Shown here: in pieces, positions 44,348 to 53,411 of the stretch
Numbering within the stretch: the stretch's first letter is position 1
Layout: every line of letters starts with the position of its first letter
Source: JAPLJU01 sp036725345
Lineage (GTDB): Bacteria; Desulfobacterota; Syntrophia; Syntrophales; UBA2192
DNA: 64,000 bases
Assembly: GCA_036725345.1 (NCBI GenBank)
Contig: DAIMEJ010000004.1
Span: 1-64,000 of the forward strand
Direction of reading: 5' to 3'
Program-made: the position numbers and the translations under genes
The notes under the pieces: generated by a model
The model's database searches: none
Told to the model about the DNA's origin: nothing
What the model saw: only the letters and a program-made list of their open reading frames with translations

Positions 44348-45265
44348 TCACACAAGAACCTTCTCGATTTGTTCCCAGAATCGGCCCGTCAGGTTCGTGC
44401 GGAGGGTGTACGACGGGATTTCCCGCACCAGGTCGCAGACGTTTTCGAATAACCTGCGGGTAAACCGGAATTTTTCTTCCAAGTCCTCAGACCAAGAGCC
44501 TCTCGTCAATTTTTCTCTCGCCAGGCGATTGAACTGCATCGCCGCCTGAGCGCGGCCGATCGATTCCACCTCCACCTTCTCCGATTTCTCCAGGAAGAAA
44601 ATGGCAGACAGTGGAACAGACCTCCCGACGTCCCAGGACTTCTTGAGCCCTCGCTCGTAGATATCGCTCCACGTCGGGAAAGGATGGGCGAGATATCTAC
44701 CTTCATGATCTTTGATGACAACCGTCTCCTCGTCACCGAACACCTTCCACGGCGGTGGTAAACGCCTGCAGCAGGTGGATTTCCCCGTGTCGCCCGGCCC
44801 GGCCAGCATCACCCCATTTCCTTCGAATTCCAAGAGGGCCGCATGCACGGGCATCCCGCCCGATTCGAGGGCTTTCCTGTAAATCGGGAAAAGATAGAGA
44901 CAGAACTTATTAGGTTCGGGGGTCTGGCCGTCGTCACTGAAATGCTCGTAAATGACATCCTCTACTTCATGATGGATCCAGATTCTCGTCGACCTGCAGT
45001 CTATTTCCCGCCAGCCCTCACGTGGCAGGCCTTCACGCATGGCGCGGCCGAGCCGCCAAACGGGCCCTTTTTCAGCCAGGCTGTATTCGCCCGACAGGAT
45101 CAGTCTTGGGCAATTGATCCCTTCCCCATGCTTCAAACCCATAATGGACGCCAGCTTAGCGAGGAAAAAGCTTTCTTCGGCAGCAGCCATGAGCTTCCAA
45201 CTTTGCCCGGCGGCAAGGGACAAATGATAAGTTTTCGATACTTCGCTTGACTGGGTGTTCGTCAA
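44348..45265 (-). CDS. scmC: SynChlorMet cassette protein ScmC, HPr-kinase-like
   Basis: 305 residues from a TTG start nine bases after the stop of the peptide gene. The middle holds the P-loop GPGDTGKST at residues 156-164 followed by a Cys pair, as in HPr-kinase-like proteins. HPr kinase homologues are known to phosphorylate Ser residues of some lasso peptides; the same could apply here. I recognise it from the SynChlorMet cassette by context and layout. It probably forms one transcript with the peptide gene. Confidence 0.75.
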   Translation of the reverse strand: MTNTQSSEVSKTYHLSLAAGQSWKLMAAAEESFFLAKLASIMGLKHGEGINCPRLILSGEYSLAEKGPVWRLGRAMREGLPREGWREIDCRSTRIWIHHEVEDVIYEHFSDDGQTPEPNKFCLYLFPIYRKALESGGMPVHAALLEFEGNGVMLAGPGDTGKSTCCRRLPPPWKVFGDEETVVIKDHEGRYLAHPFPTWSDIYERGLKKSWDVGRSVPLSAIFFLEKSEKVEVESIGRAQAAMQFNRLAREKLTRGSWSEDLEEKFRFTRRLFENVCDLVREIPSYTLRTNLTGRFWEQIEKVLV

Positions 45266-45274
45266 TTGTCGACC

Positions 45275-45580
45275 TCAGTAGCCGGTGCCGCTAGCGCACA
45301 CGCCGTAGGAAGTGCCCGCTTTGCATTGATCTCCATTTCCTTTGCTGCAGGTAGTGGTCGCTTTGAACCCCCCTCCGCAGACAATCCATTCAGGATAGTT
45401 TCCACTTAAACACGCTGTGTCAGCCTTGGTGCCTGCCTGGCAGTTCACTGTAGATTGGCTATTATAGCCTTGCCCGGAAGCGCATAAGAAGTCTGAACCG
45501 GTGGTGCACGACCCCAGGGCGGAATTGTAGCGCCCGCCCAAGCGGTGGAGTTTCGGTTTCTCATAAATTTTTTTATTCAT
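45275..45580 (-). CDS. candidate precursor peptide of the Scm cassette
   Basis: 101 residues behind a GAGAGGAAGC site. The leader reads IYEKPKLHRLGG, that is, Tyr6-x2-Pro9-x-Leu11-x3-Gly15, the motif through which lasso-type leaders bind PqqD-like recognition domains. The core has eight Cys at 25, 33, 47, 57, 68, 78, 86 and 95. Every one is followed by two residues and Gly (CTTG, CASG, CQAG, CLSG, CGGG, CSKG, CKAG, CASG), among many Gly, Ser and Thr. It lies between scmF and scmC. Thioether or other Cys-linked modification by ScmE/ScmF is inferred. Confidence 0.75.
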   Translation of the reverse strand: MNKKIYEKPKLHRLGGRYNSALGSCTTGSDFLCASGQGYNSQSTVNCQAGTKADTACLSGNYPEWIVCGGGFKATTTCSKGNGDQCKAGTSYGVCASGTGY

Positions 45581-45658
45581 GCTTCCTCTCCGGATTTCTC
45601 AAAGGACTTTTCCGTTCCTTTACCCGACAACCTCTGTCGAAAGGGACTCGGCATCGAT

Positions 45659-46804
45659 TCACATTGCCGGCCTTGCCTCTTCCTGTCTAAACCTTCGCCA
45701 GCCTTCCAGGCGCGTGCCGGGGAAAAGCCCCCGCTTTTTCGCCGCCTCGCAGTACCAGTAACCCGCCCAGAGGTTCCTCTCGCTGTAGTAGTTCTGGGCC
45801 ACACAGCTCCCCAGGCAGACCCCCCGCATGACGCAGTCCCCGCAGATCCCCTCGAAGCGATGGGGGAGACCCTCGCGGAGTTCCTTCAGGACAGGGTTGT
45901 TTGCCCAGATGTCTCCAAGCCGGTCTTTCGCGGCATGGCCGAAGACGAGCTCGGGCACTGTCTCGCCGATCCCGCAGAGGGCGTAGGAACCGTTGCCCAG
46001 GACACCCAGGATCCCCAAAACGCCGCACACGCCGCACCCGTCGCCGTTTTCGCCGAACATCTTGCTCATGGGGCGAAAGGCGGCGGGGTGACTGTAGTGA
46101 AGCCGAATGCCCGCCCTCGCGGAAAGTTCGTTTTCAACCCACCGGCCGATTTCGACGAGTTCCTCGATCGTCAGCGTCTCGCCCGCCTCGTGCATCTTCT
46201 CCCCCCGGGCCGCGGGCTGGACGATGTTGAACTTGACGGAGTTGGCCCGCAGGCTCTCGGCGAGACGGACGACCGCTTCTATCTGATCCCTGTTGCGGCG
46301 CATGATGGTCATGATGATCTGGGGGTGGATGCCCGCGTCCACGAGGTTCCGGGCGCCGTCGATGGCCTGCCGGAAAGACCCCGCGACACCCCTGACCCAC
46401 TCGTGCGTCTCGGCATCCGCGCCGTCGATGCTCACGGACACGAAGGGGTTCACGCAGGATGCGATCTGACGTGCGAGAGCGGGTGTGCAGAGGACACCGT
46501 TGGTCTCGATCGTGAGTCGGAGTCCTTCCTGTTTAATGTGCTCGAGAAGGTCCGTGATTTGCGGGTGAAGGAGCGGCTCGCCGCCTGTCAGCTTCACGGA
46601 GCCGAGTCCCAGGGGCTTTGCCTGCGCGATGATCGACTTGAAAAGATCAACCTCCAGCGAGGGATATACCCGCTCGCCGTTCTGGAACTTCGGCTGTATC
46701 CAGCAGTGCCGGCAGCAGAGGTTGCAGCCTTCCGTCAGGTAAAAGTAAATACAACCCAATGCATACTGAACGGTCGAGACCTTTTCCATAAGATTAGATT
46801 CCAA
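45659..46804 (-). CDS. scmF: SynChlorMet cassette radical SAM/SPASM protein ScmF
   Basis: 381 residues from a TTG at 46804, ideally spaced from GGGAGG. Radical SAM motif Cys27-x3-Cys31-x2-Cys34 (CNLCCRHC), then VKLTGGEPLLHP. The C-terminal SPASM region has Cys-rich GCGVCGVLGILGVLG and CGDCVMRGVCLGSC, ligands for two auxiliary iron-sulphur clusters. It should modify a ribosomally made peptide. As I recall, ScmF-type proteins were described in cassettes of Syntrophobacter, Chlorobium and Methanocella without a known substrate. Sequence similarity to that type is strong. Confidence 0.88.
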   Translation of the reverse strand: MESNLMEKVSTVQYALGCIYFYLTEGCNLCCRHCWIQPKFQNGERVYPSLEVDLFKSIIAQAKPLGLGSVKLTGGEPLLHPQITDLLEHIKQEGLRLTIETNGVLCTPALARQIASCVNPFVSVSIDGADAETHEWVRGVAGSFRQAIDGARNLVDAGIHPQIIMTIMRRNRDQIEAVVRLAESLRANSVKFNIVQPAARGEKMHEAGETLTIEELVEIGRWVENELSARAGIRLHYSHPAAFRPMSKMFGENGDGCGVCGVLGILGVLGNGSYALCGIGETVPELVFGHAAKDRLGDIWANNPVLKELREGLPHRFEGICGDCVMRGVCLGSCVAQNYYSERNLWAGYWYCEAAKKRGLFPGTRLEGWRRFRQEEARPAM

Positions 46805-46867
46805 AGATATCCTCCCTGAAGTTTATTCGTATCGAAAAACAAGCCAATCCATGGTCTGATGCGATGT

Positions 46868-48010
46868 TTACGTCGCGCACCCCTGTCCCGCTTCACGATC
46901 AAGGAGCAGCAACCTCTCATCCGGGAGCTTCCCGCCCTCCTCGAGAAACCGCTTCAGGCAGTCGCCGGTGCTCGGGTGGTAAACGTTGCCCGTGAAGGTG
47001 TAGGAAGTAGCCGGGCAGCTCCCCGTGCAGAACTCGACATATTCACAATCCACGCAGAATCCGAAACTGCCGAGGGCGATCTTGCGCCTTTCCCTCAATC
47101 TCTGCATCTCCGGGTGATTCCGCCAGACCTCCCCCAGATCGTCCCGGTTGATCCTGCCCAGCTCGATGTGGGGCATCTGGCAGCAGGGGACCATGACACC
47201 GTCGGCCCGCACGCCCATCTGTTGCCACATCCCGCCGCATCCCGTGAGATGGCCGTCCCCCGGGGAGTCCGCCGCCTCGCCCCGGCTTGCCCTGACCATA
47301 TTGAGCCACGCCCGGGCTTCGGCAAGGGGTCCCGCGTTGGCGCCGATCCGACCGTTGTATTTCGCGACGAGCCTCAGCATGGTCTCCATGGCCAGGGACC
47401 GCTCCGCCGGCGTCAACTGAACCTGCCCGGCGTTTCTCCGGCAGAGGCCCATGTGGGAGGCGGAATTCGTCGAGAAGCCCGGAAGACCGATGTCTTCAAG
47501 TAAAAGCCTCGCAACACCTTCGAGATCATGAACGTTTTTTCGATGGATCGTCACGCGGACCGTGACGGGCACGCCGTGCTTCTGAAGGCACTTTATGCCG
47601 TCTATCGCCCTGACAAAACTCCCCTTTCCCCGGAAGACGTCGTGCGTGACCGGCACAGAGCCGTCGATGGAGACCTGTACGCTGTCGCATCGGCCCGTCG
47701 AGGCCAGGAACGCGGCCATCCCGTCCGTGATCAGCGTCCCGTTGCTCAGGATGCTGAAGCGCATGCGGTTCCTGACGATGCCCTCGATGAGTTCCTTCAG
47801 GTCTTCCCGCATGAAGACCTCCCCGCCCGAGAGGGTCACGTTCGTCACGGCGCAGCGGTTCAGCTCTTCGAAGAACATGAACCACTCCTCCTTCGGCAGG
47901 TCCTGACACACGTCGCCGTCGCTCTCGAAGTGACTGCAATAGGTGCATCGAAGGTTGCACCGCGTCGTCAGCTCCAGGTCGACGGATTTCGGTGTCTTCA
48001 TGACTACCAT
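46868..48010 (-). CDS. scmE: SynChlorMet cassette radical SAM/SPASM protein ScmE
   Basis: 380 residues. Radical SAM motif Cys18-x3-Cys22-x2-Cys25 (CNLRCTYC), TLSGGEVFMREDL, FSILSNGTLI and VQVSIDGS. The SPASM region has CGGMWQQMGVRADGVMVPC, ELGRINRDDLGEVW and FCVDCEYVEFCTGSC. It is PqqE-like and should install a crosslink on a peptide bound by ScmD. It starts 57 bp after scmD and is followed by scmF with a 63-bp gap. An alternative ATG lies three codons in. Confidence 0.88.
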   Translation of the reverse strand: MVVMKTPKSVDLELTTRCNLRCTYCSHFESDGDVCQDLPKEEWFMFFEELNRCAVTNVTLSGGEVFMREDLKELIEGIVRNRMRFSILSNGTLITDGMAAFLASTGRCDSVQVSIDGSVPVTHDVFRGKGSFVRAIDGIKCLQKHGVPVTVRVTIHRKNVHDLEGVARLLLEDIGLPGFSTNSASHMGLCRRNAGQVQLTPAERSLAMETMLRLVAKYNGRIGANAGPLAEARAWLNMVRASRGEAADSPGDGHLTGCGGMWQQMGVRADGVMVPCCQMPHIELGRINRDDLGEVWRNHPEMQRLRERRKIALGSFGFCVDCEYVEFCTGSCPATSYTFTGNVYHPSTGDCLKRFLEEGGKLPDERLLLLDREAGQGCAT

Positions 48011-48067
48011 GAGGCGACCTCCCGGCCAGGGTCGACAGGGCCCACGGCACCTGTGGATGAGATATTC

Positions 48068-48346
48068 TTACCTCGCAACCTCGAACCCCACGAGGCCCTG
48101 CTTTTCCAGGTCCTGGACGAATTCATGGAGATGGTCTTTCACCTCGTCCGGGACGGCATCGGCGCTTTCCCTGAGCTTCACCGAGATGTCGTCCATGGAG
48201 TGCTCTCCGTCGAGGAGCTTCCATACGAAGACGCCCGTCGGGTTGAGGCCGAAGGCGTTTCCCGTGTCCGGGTCGAAGAGGATGGCCCAGTCGTCGAATT
48301 CCTCGCGCAGGACGATGAGCGGGTTGGCTACGGGCTTGTCATACAT
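48068..48346 (-). CDS. scmD: PqqD-like peptide-binding protein ScmD
   Basis: 92 residues with the winged-helix RRE fold of PqqD. The pattern is IVLREEFDDWAILFDPDTGNAFGLN, then GVFVWKLLDGEHSMDDI and a C-terminal helix ending LVGFEVAR. Such domains bind leader peptides and present them to radical SAM enzymes. It is the first gene of the cluster, behind GGAAGGAGAAACGAAT. Its likely ligand is the YxxPxLxxxG leader of the peptide at 45275-45580. Confidence 0.88.
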   Translation of the reverse strand: MYDKPVANPLIVLREEFDDWAILFDPDTGNAFGLNPTGVFVWKLLDGEHSMDDISVKLRESADAVPDEVKDHLHEFVQDLEKQGLVGFEVAR

Positions 48347-48639
48347 ATTCGTTTCTCCTTCCTGCCTGACTTGAGCGATATATTTAATGATTCCACGTAG
48401 ATGATTAATTTATGCGTTATTACATGCTGCATCGTGATCGGGACGCACCCGGTCAGCAAGATGGGTTTTGCAAAAAACATACCCCGGAAAATCATTGAAG
48501 ATTATCGACCCACCCCGCTCGTTGCCGGCCGAAGGCAAAACACACATCAAGGGGTTGTCAGCCCCCCTGTTTTGGGTTGCGCTGGGCCGGGGAAATGGGG
48601 TATGTGAGAGAGGGTTTTCACTGTCCGCAAAGGCAATCC

Positions 48640-49926
48640 ATGGAGAAATTCGACGCGATCATCGTGGGGGCAGGGCTCGCGGGCCTCGGCTGCGCCTGGA
48701 CCCTTGCCGGAAAAGGGCTCGAGGTTCTCGTCCTGGAACGGGGAGACTATCCCGGCGCCAAGAACCTCTCGGGAGGCCGCCTCTATGTGAATCCCGTCCG
48801 TGACCTCTTCCCCGGGCTGTGGGAGCAGGCGCCGATGGAGCGCTGCATCGTCCATGAAGGGGTCACGGTGATGGCGAAGGAGCGCTCGCTCACCATGGAT
48901 TATGCCGGTGACGAGCTAAGGGCCCAACCGCACCAGAGTTACAGTGTCCTTCGTTCGAGGTTTGACCGGTGGATGGCCGAGCGCCTCGAGGAAAAGGGCG
49001 TCATGCTCCTGCCCAAGACCCGCGTCGACGACGTGGTCAGGGAAAGCGGAAAAATCGGCGGTGTCATCGCCGGCGGCGACGACCTCCGTGCCGACGTGGT
49101 CGTTGCCTGTGACGGTGTCCTTTCACTTCTCTCTGAAAAGGCGGGGCTCCACACACCCGGAAAGCCCGGAGACTACGCCGTGGGCATAAAGGAGGTCATC
49201 GGTCTCAGCGCCGATGTGATCAACGATCGCTTCAACCTGGACGGCAAAGAGGGGACGGCGCGACTCTACATCGGCGAGGTCACAAAGGGTCTTTTCGGCG
49301 GCGGTTTTCTCTACACAAACAGCGAAAGCATAAGCCTCGGTCTTGTCATGGGGATCCACGACTTCATAGAAAAAGGCGGCGTCGCGGAGGTCCCCGCGCT
49401 GCTGGACGCGTTCAAGGCGCGGCCGGAGATCGCTCCCCTTGTCAAGGGCGGAAACACCCTGGAATACGGTGCTCACATGATCCCCGAGGGCGGATACAAG
49501 GGTTTGACACCCCTCTTTGGTAACGGCATACTGGTGGCGGGCGACGCCGCGGGATTTGCCCTCAACATGGGCTTCACGGTCCGGGGCATGGAATATGCCC
49601 TGGCCTCCGGCCACTTCGCTGGGAAGGCCATCCTGAAAGCGAAGGAGGTAGGTGATTTCAGTGCGAAGTCCCTTTCCGCATACAGGGGCATGCTCGAGGA
49701 CAGCTTTGTCCTCCGGGACTTCATGAATTTCCGGGAAACCCCGGCGGTGCTCTCAAACCCGAGGTTCTTCAATCACTACCCGGAGTTCATCGGGAACATC
49801 ATGAAAGACCTCTACGAAATCCCGGCCGGTCCGAAGGAGAGGCTCTACCCGACCCTGAGAAAGCACCTCACAATCGGCGAGCTGTGGGCGATGTTCAAGG
49901 ACTTCAGAGGTGTAACAAAAATATAA
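48640..49926 (+). CDS. fixC: FixC/ETF:quinone oxidoreductase flavoprotein
   Basis: 428 residues from the ATG at 48640, after CGCAAAGGCAAT. FAD-binding GxGxxG (DAIIVGAGLAGLGCAW), the LERGDYPGAKN loop, and GDAAGFALNMGFTVRGME near residue 310. It takes electrons from reduced ETF and passes them to quinone with FixX. It is transcribed divergently from scmD and followed by a REP hairpin, fixX, acd and etfBA. Confidence 0.9.
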   Translation: MEKFDAIIVGAGLAGLGCAWTLAGKGLEVLVLERGDYPGAKNLSGGRLYVNPVRDLFPGLWEQAPMERCIVHEGVTVMAKERSLTMDYAGDELRAQPHQSYSVLRSRFDRWMAERLEEKGVMLLPKTRVDDVVRESGKIGGVIAGGDDLRADVVVACDGVLSLLSEKAGLHTPGKPGDYAVGIKEVIGLSADVINDRFNLDGKEGTARLYIGEVTKGLFGGGFLYTNSESISLGLVMGIHDFIEKGGVAEVPALLDAFKARPEIAPLVKGGNTLEYGAHMIPEGGYKGLTPLFGNGILVAGDAAGFALNMGFTVRGMEYALASGHFAGKAILKAKEVGDFSAKSLSAYRGMLEDSFVLRDFMNFRETPAVLSNPRFFNHYPEFIGNIMKDLYEIPAGPKERLYPTLRKHLTIGELWAMFKDFRGVTKI

Positions 49927-49929
49927 ACA

Positions 49930-49971
49930 GCCAAAAAAGGGGACAGGCACCTTTTTTGGCTGTCCCCTTTT
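49930..49971. repeat. REP palindrome between fixC and fixX
   Basis: AAGGGGACAGGCACC and the inverted GGCTGTCCCC halves form a hairpin 3 bp after the fixC stop. It is the same family as the RAYT-flanking copies. The following AGGGGG serves as ribosome-binding site of fixX. Confidence 0.75.
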
Positions 49972-49983
49972 CAGGGGGATGAC

Positions 49984-50256
49984 GTGGATCTGAAAGCGAA
50001 ACTCGGGCTCGATGTCTTCAAACCCGGAAAGGAGCCTCACATCAAGGTGAGGTCCGGTATGGAGAAAGACCCCCGCCTGAAGCCGTCGGTGAAGATCTGC
50101 CCCGCCGGCTGCTACAGCGAAAACGAAAAAGGCGAGATTTCCATCAACGTGGACGGTTGTCTCGAGTGCGGCACCTGCCGGATCGCCTGCGGCACGGCGG
50201 TCCTCGACTGGAACTACCCCGAGGGCGGTTTCGGCGTCCAGTTCCGGTTCGGCTAA
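49984..50256 (+). CDS. fixX: FixX-like ferredoxin
   Basis: 90 residues from a GTG at 49984. Cys39 and Cys43 in ICPAGCY, and Cys59, Cys62, Cys65, Cys69 in CLECGTCRIAC, as in FixX, the iron-sulphur partner of FixC. It would shuttle electrons from ETF dehydrogenase flavin to quinone. The C-terminal half keeps NYPEGGFGVQFRFG, typical of the family. Confidence 0.9.
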   Translation: MDLKAKLGLDVFKPGKEPHIKVRSGMEKDPRLKPSVKICPAGCYSENEKGEISINVDGCLECGTCRIACGTAVLDWNYPEGGFGVQFRFG

Positions 50257-50286
50257 TGCCCGGGGTATCGGGTAATGGCACAAAAA

Positions 50287-50400
50287 AACAAGTCGTGAGT
50301 GATGAGTGGAGAGCTGTGATGCCGGGCCTTCGGCCCTTAGCCATTTGTCTTTAACCTGGCATATCATGCCATAACGCATAACTTAAAACTCATAATTGGA
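50287..50400. repeat. mixed intergenic repeats before acd
   Basis: Contains GTGAGTGATGAGTGG, then CGGCCCTTAGCC and CTTTAACC units, then ATAACGCATAACTTAAAAC. Three repeat types seen elsewhere are joined here within about 110 bp. Confidence 0.5.
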
Positions 50401-50436
50401 GCAGGCTTTGGCCTGCGATCCGGAAGGAGGGGCACT

Positions 50437-51576
<1,140 letters not shown>

Positions 51577-51665
51577 AAAAAGGCGTAGGGCGTAAGGCTA
51601 AGGGCTTATGGCAATGACAGGGATATCTTTTTCTTTGCCTTGCACCTTAAGCCTTAAACCTTGAG
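51577..51665. repeat. GCGTAAGGCTAAGGGC-type repeat block
   Basis: The left half has GGCGTAGGGCGTAAGGCTAAGG units. The right half has the inverted GCACCTTAAGCCTTAAACC kind, about 45 bases apart, between acd and etfB. Confidence 0.55.
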
Positions 51666-51678
51666 CCAGGAGGCATTT

Positions 51679-52446
51679 ATGCCGACTTTTATTGCATGCT
51701 TCAAATGGGTCGTTGATGAGGCCTACATCCGGCGGGGGTCTTCCGGCGAAATGGATTTCTCGGCGGTGGACTACAAGATCAGCGACTACGACCGGAACGC
51801 CATCGAGGAGGCCGTTCGCCTGAAAGACGCGGGCGGCGGCAGCGTGATCGCCCTGACCGTCGGCGTGCCGGAGGCCACGAAGGGCGTCAAGGACGCTCTC
51901 TCGCGGGGGACCGACCAGTGTTTCTTTGTCGCCGATCCGTCTTTCAAGGATCTGGAACCCGCCCAGACGGCAAAAATTCTCGCCGAAGTCATCCGCGGCC
52001 GCGTCGGCCCCTTCGACCTCATCCTCTGCGGGGAAGGATCGAGCGACCTCTACGCCCAGCAGGTGGGCCCGAGGCTCGCCGAGCATCTCGGCATTCCCTG
52101 CTTTTCCTTCGTGCAGAAAATCAGCCTGGATGGAGGAAAGATCATTGCCGAGAGACGGGTCGAGGAGGGGGTCGAAATCGTCGAGGCGACGCTCCCCGCT
52201 CTCGCCACGGTCCTTCCCGACATCAACATCCCGAGGATCCCGGGCGTGAAGGATACGCTCATGGCTTCCAAAAAAACCGTAGTGACGGTCAAGAAAGAGG
52301 ATCTCTCGGTGGTCCCCGATCCCTCGCTGAGAACCCTGGTGCTTGCGGCCGTCCTGATGGAGCGGACCTGTGAAAAGTTCGGCGTCGATGCCGCGGAGAT
52401 CCGCCGATTTGTCGACGGGCTCAAGAAAAGAGGCGTGCTCAAATAG
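51679..52446 (+). CDS. etfB: electron transfer flavoprotein beta subunit
   Basis: 255 residues from the ATG at 51679, directly behind CCAGGAGGCATTT. The earlier TTG frame start would swallow that site. ETF beta features are FIACFKWVVDEAY, the middle LILCGEGSSDLYAQQVGPRLAEHLG and PSLRTLVLAAV near the end. It binds AMP or NAD and, with EtfA, carries electrons from the acyl-CoA dehydrogenase to FixC/FixX. Confidence 0.92.
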   Translation: MPTFIACFKWVVDEAYIRRGSSGEMDFSAVDYKISDYDRNAIEEAVRLKDAGGGSVIALTVGVPEATKGVKDALSRGTDQCFFVADPSFKDLEPAQTAKILAEVIRGRVGPFDLILCGEGSSDLYAQQVGPRLAEHLGIPCFSFVQKISLDGGKIIAERRVEEGVEIVEATLPALATVLPDINIPRIPGVKDTLMASKKTVVTVKKEDLSVVPDPSLRTLVLAAVLMERTCEKFGVDAAEIRRFVDGLKKRGVLK

Positions 52447-52457
52447 GAGGTGAAGAA

Positions 52458-53411
52458 ATGGCCGGTGTCTGGGTTTTCGGGGAAAACAGGGAATTGACGC
52501 TGGAACTCCTCGGTATCGGCAAAAGCCTTGCCGCCGAGATGGGGACAACGCTTTCCGCCTTCCTCGCGGGAGACCGGGAGCAGGCAAAGGATTACATCTC
52601 GCACGGGGCGGACGAAATCCTCTTTCTTCCCCCTCTCCAGGAGGGGCAGTCGCTCGACGCCTTCATCCCCGTTATCGCCGGGGAAGCGTCAAAGGCGGAC
52701 CCCGATATCCTGCTCTTCGCCGCGTCCATGCGCGGCAAGGATCTTGCCGCCCGGGTTGCGGCAAAGCTCGATTCGGGTCTGTGCGGCGGCTGTGTCGCCA
52801 TAAGGTTCGAGAGGGCATCAAAGACCTTCGAGGCGGAGCGCCTCGCCTACGGGGGGGCGGCCGTTCAAAAGGTGACCTTCACCACGAAACCCGCGATAGC
52901 CGCCATCCCGCCCAAAACCTTTCAGCCGGCGAAGGAGGAAAGCGGCCGGGAGGGTCGAGTCCGTGAGCTCCCCGCGGCGCCGCCATCAACGGCCCGTGTG
53001 GTCGAAAAGAAAGCGAAGGAACGGAAAGCCACCAACCTGCCCGACGCCCGCGTGGTCGTCTGTGCCGGCCGGGGATTCGACAAGAAGGAAGACCTCTCGC
53101 TGGTGACTGAACTTGCCCGGGCACTCGGCGGCGAGGTCGGCTGTACCCGCCCCATATCTGAAGAGCTCCACTGGCTTCCGGAAGAGCTCTGCATCGGCCT
53201 TTCCGGCATATCGGTGAAGCCCGAACTCTACATCGGCCTCGGGGTCTCCGGCCAGATCCAGCACATGACGGGCATCCGCGGCGCCAAGGTCGTCGCCGCC
53301 GTCAACAAGGACGAGAACGCGCCTATTTTCGGCGCCTCAGACCTGGGCATCGTCGGCAATCTCTACGACGTCGTCCCGAAGATCCTCGAGGAATTGAAGA
53401 AGACGCCATGA
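52458..53411 (+). CDS. etfA: electron transfer flavoprotein alpha subunit
   Basis: 317 residues. The C-terminal FAD domain has GRGFDKKEDLSLVTELARALGGEVGCTRP, then LYIGLGVSGQIQHMTGIRGA and AVNKDENAPIFGASDLGIVGNL. The N-terminal domain pairs with EtfB. It begins 12 bp after etfB behind GGAGG, and its last four bases overlap the diguanylate cyclase gene. Confidence 0.93.
   Translation: MAGVWVFGENRELTLELLGIGKSLAAEMGTTLSAFLAGDREQAKDYISHGADEILFLPPLQEGQSLDAFIPVIAGEASKADPDILLFAASMRGKDLAARVAAKLDSGLCGGCVAIRFERASKTFEAERLAYGGAAVQKVTFTTKPAIAAIPPKTFQPAKEESGREGRVRELPAAPPSTARVVEKKAKERKATNLPDARVVVCAGRGFDKKEDLSLVTELARALGGEVGCTRPISEELHWLPEELCIGLSGISVKPELYIGLGVSGQIQHMTGIRGAKVVAAVNKDENAPIFGASDLGIVGNLYDVVPKILEELKKTP

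Noticed and set aside
40354..48346. Lasso-peptide cluster
   Set aside because: The leader motif, kinase-like and NTP_transf_5 genes fit, but there is no asparagine-synthetase-like cyclase or transglutaminase-type peptidase, and the core is Cys-rich.
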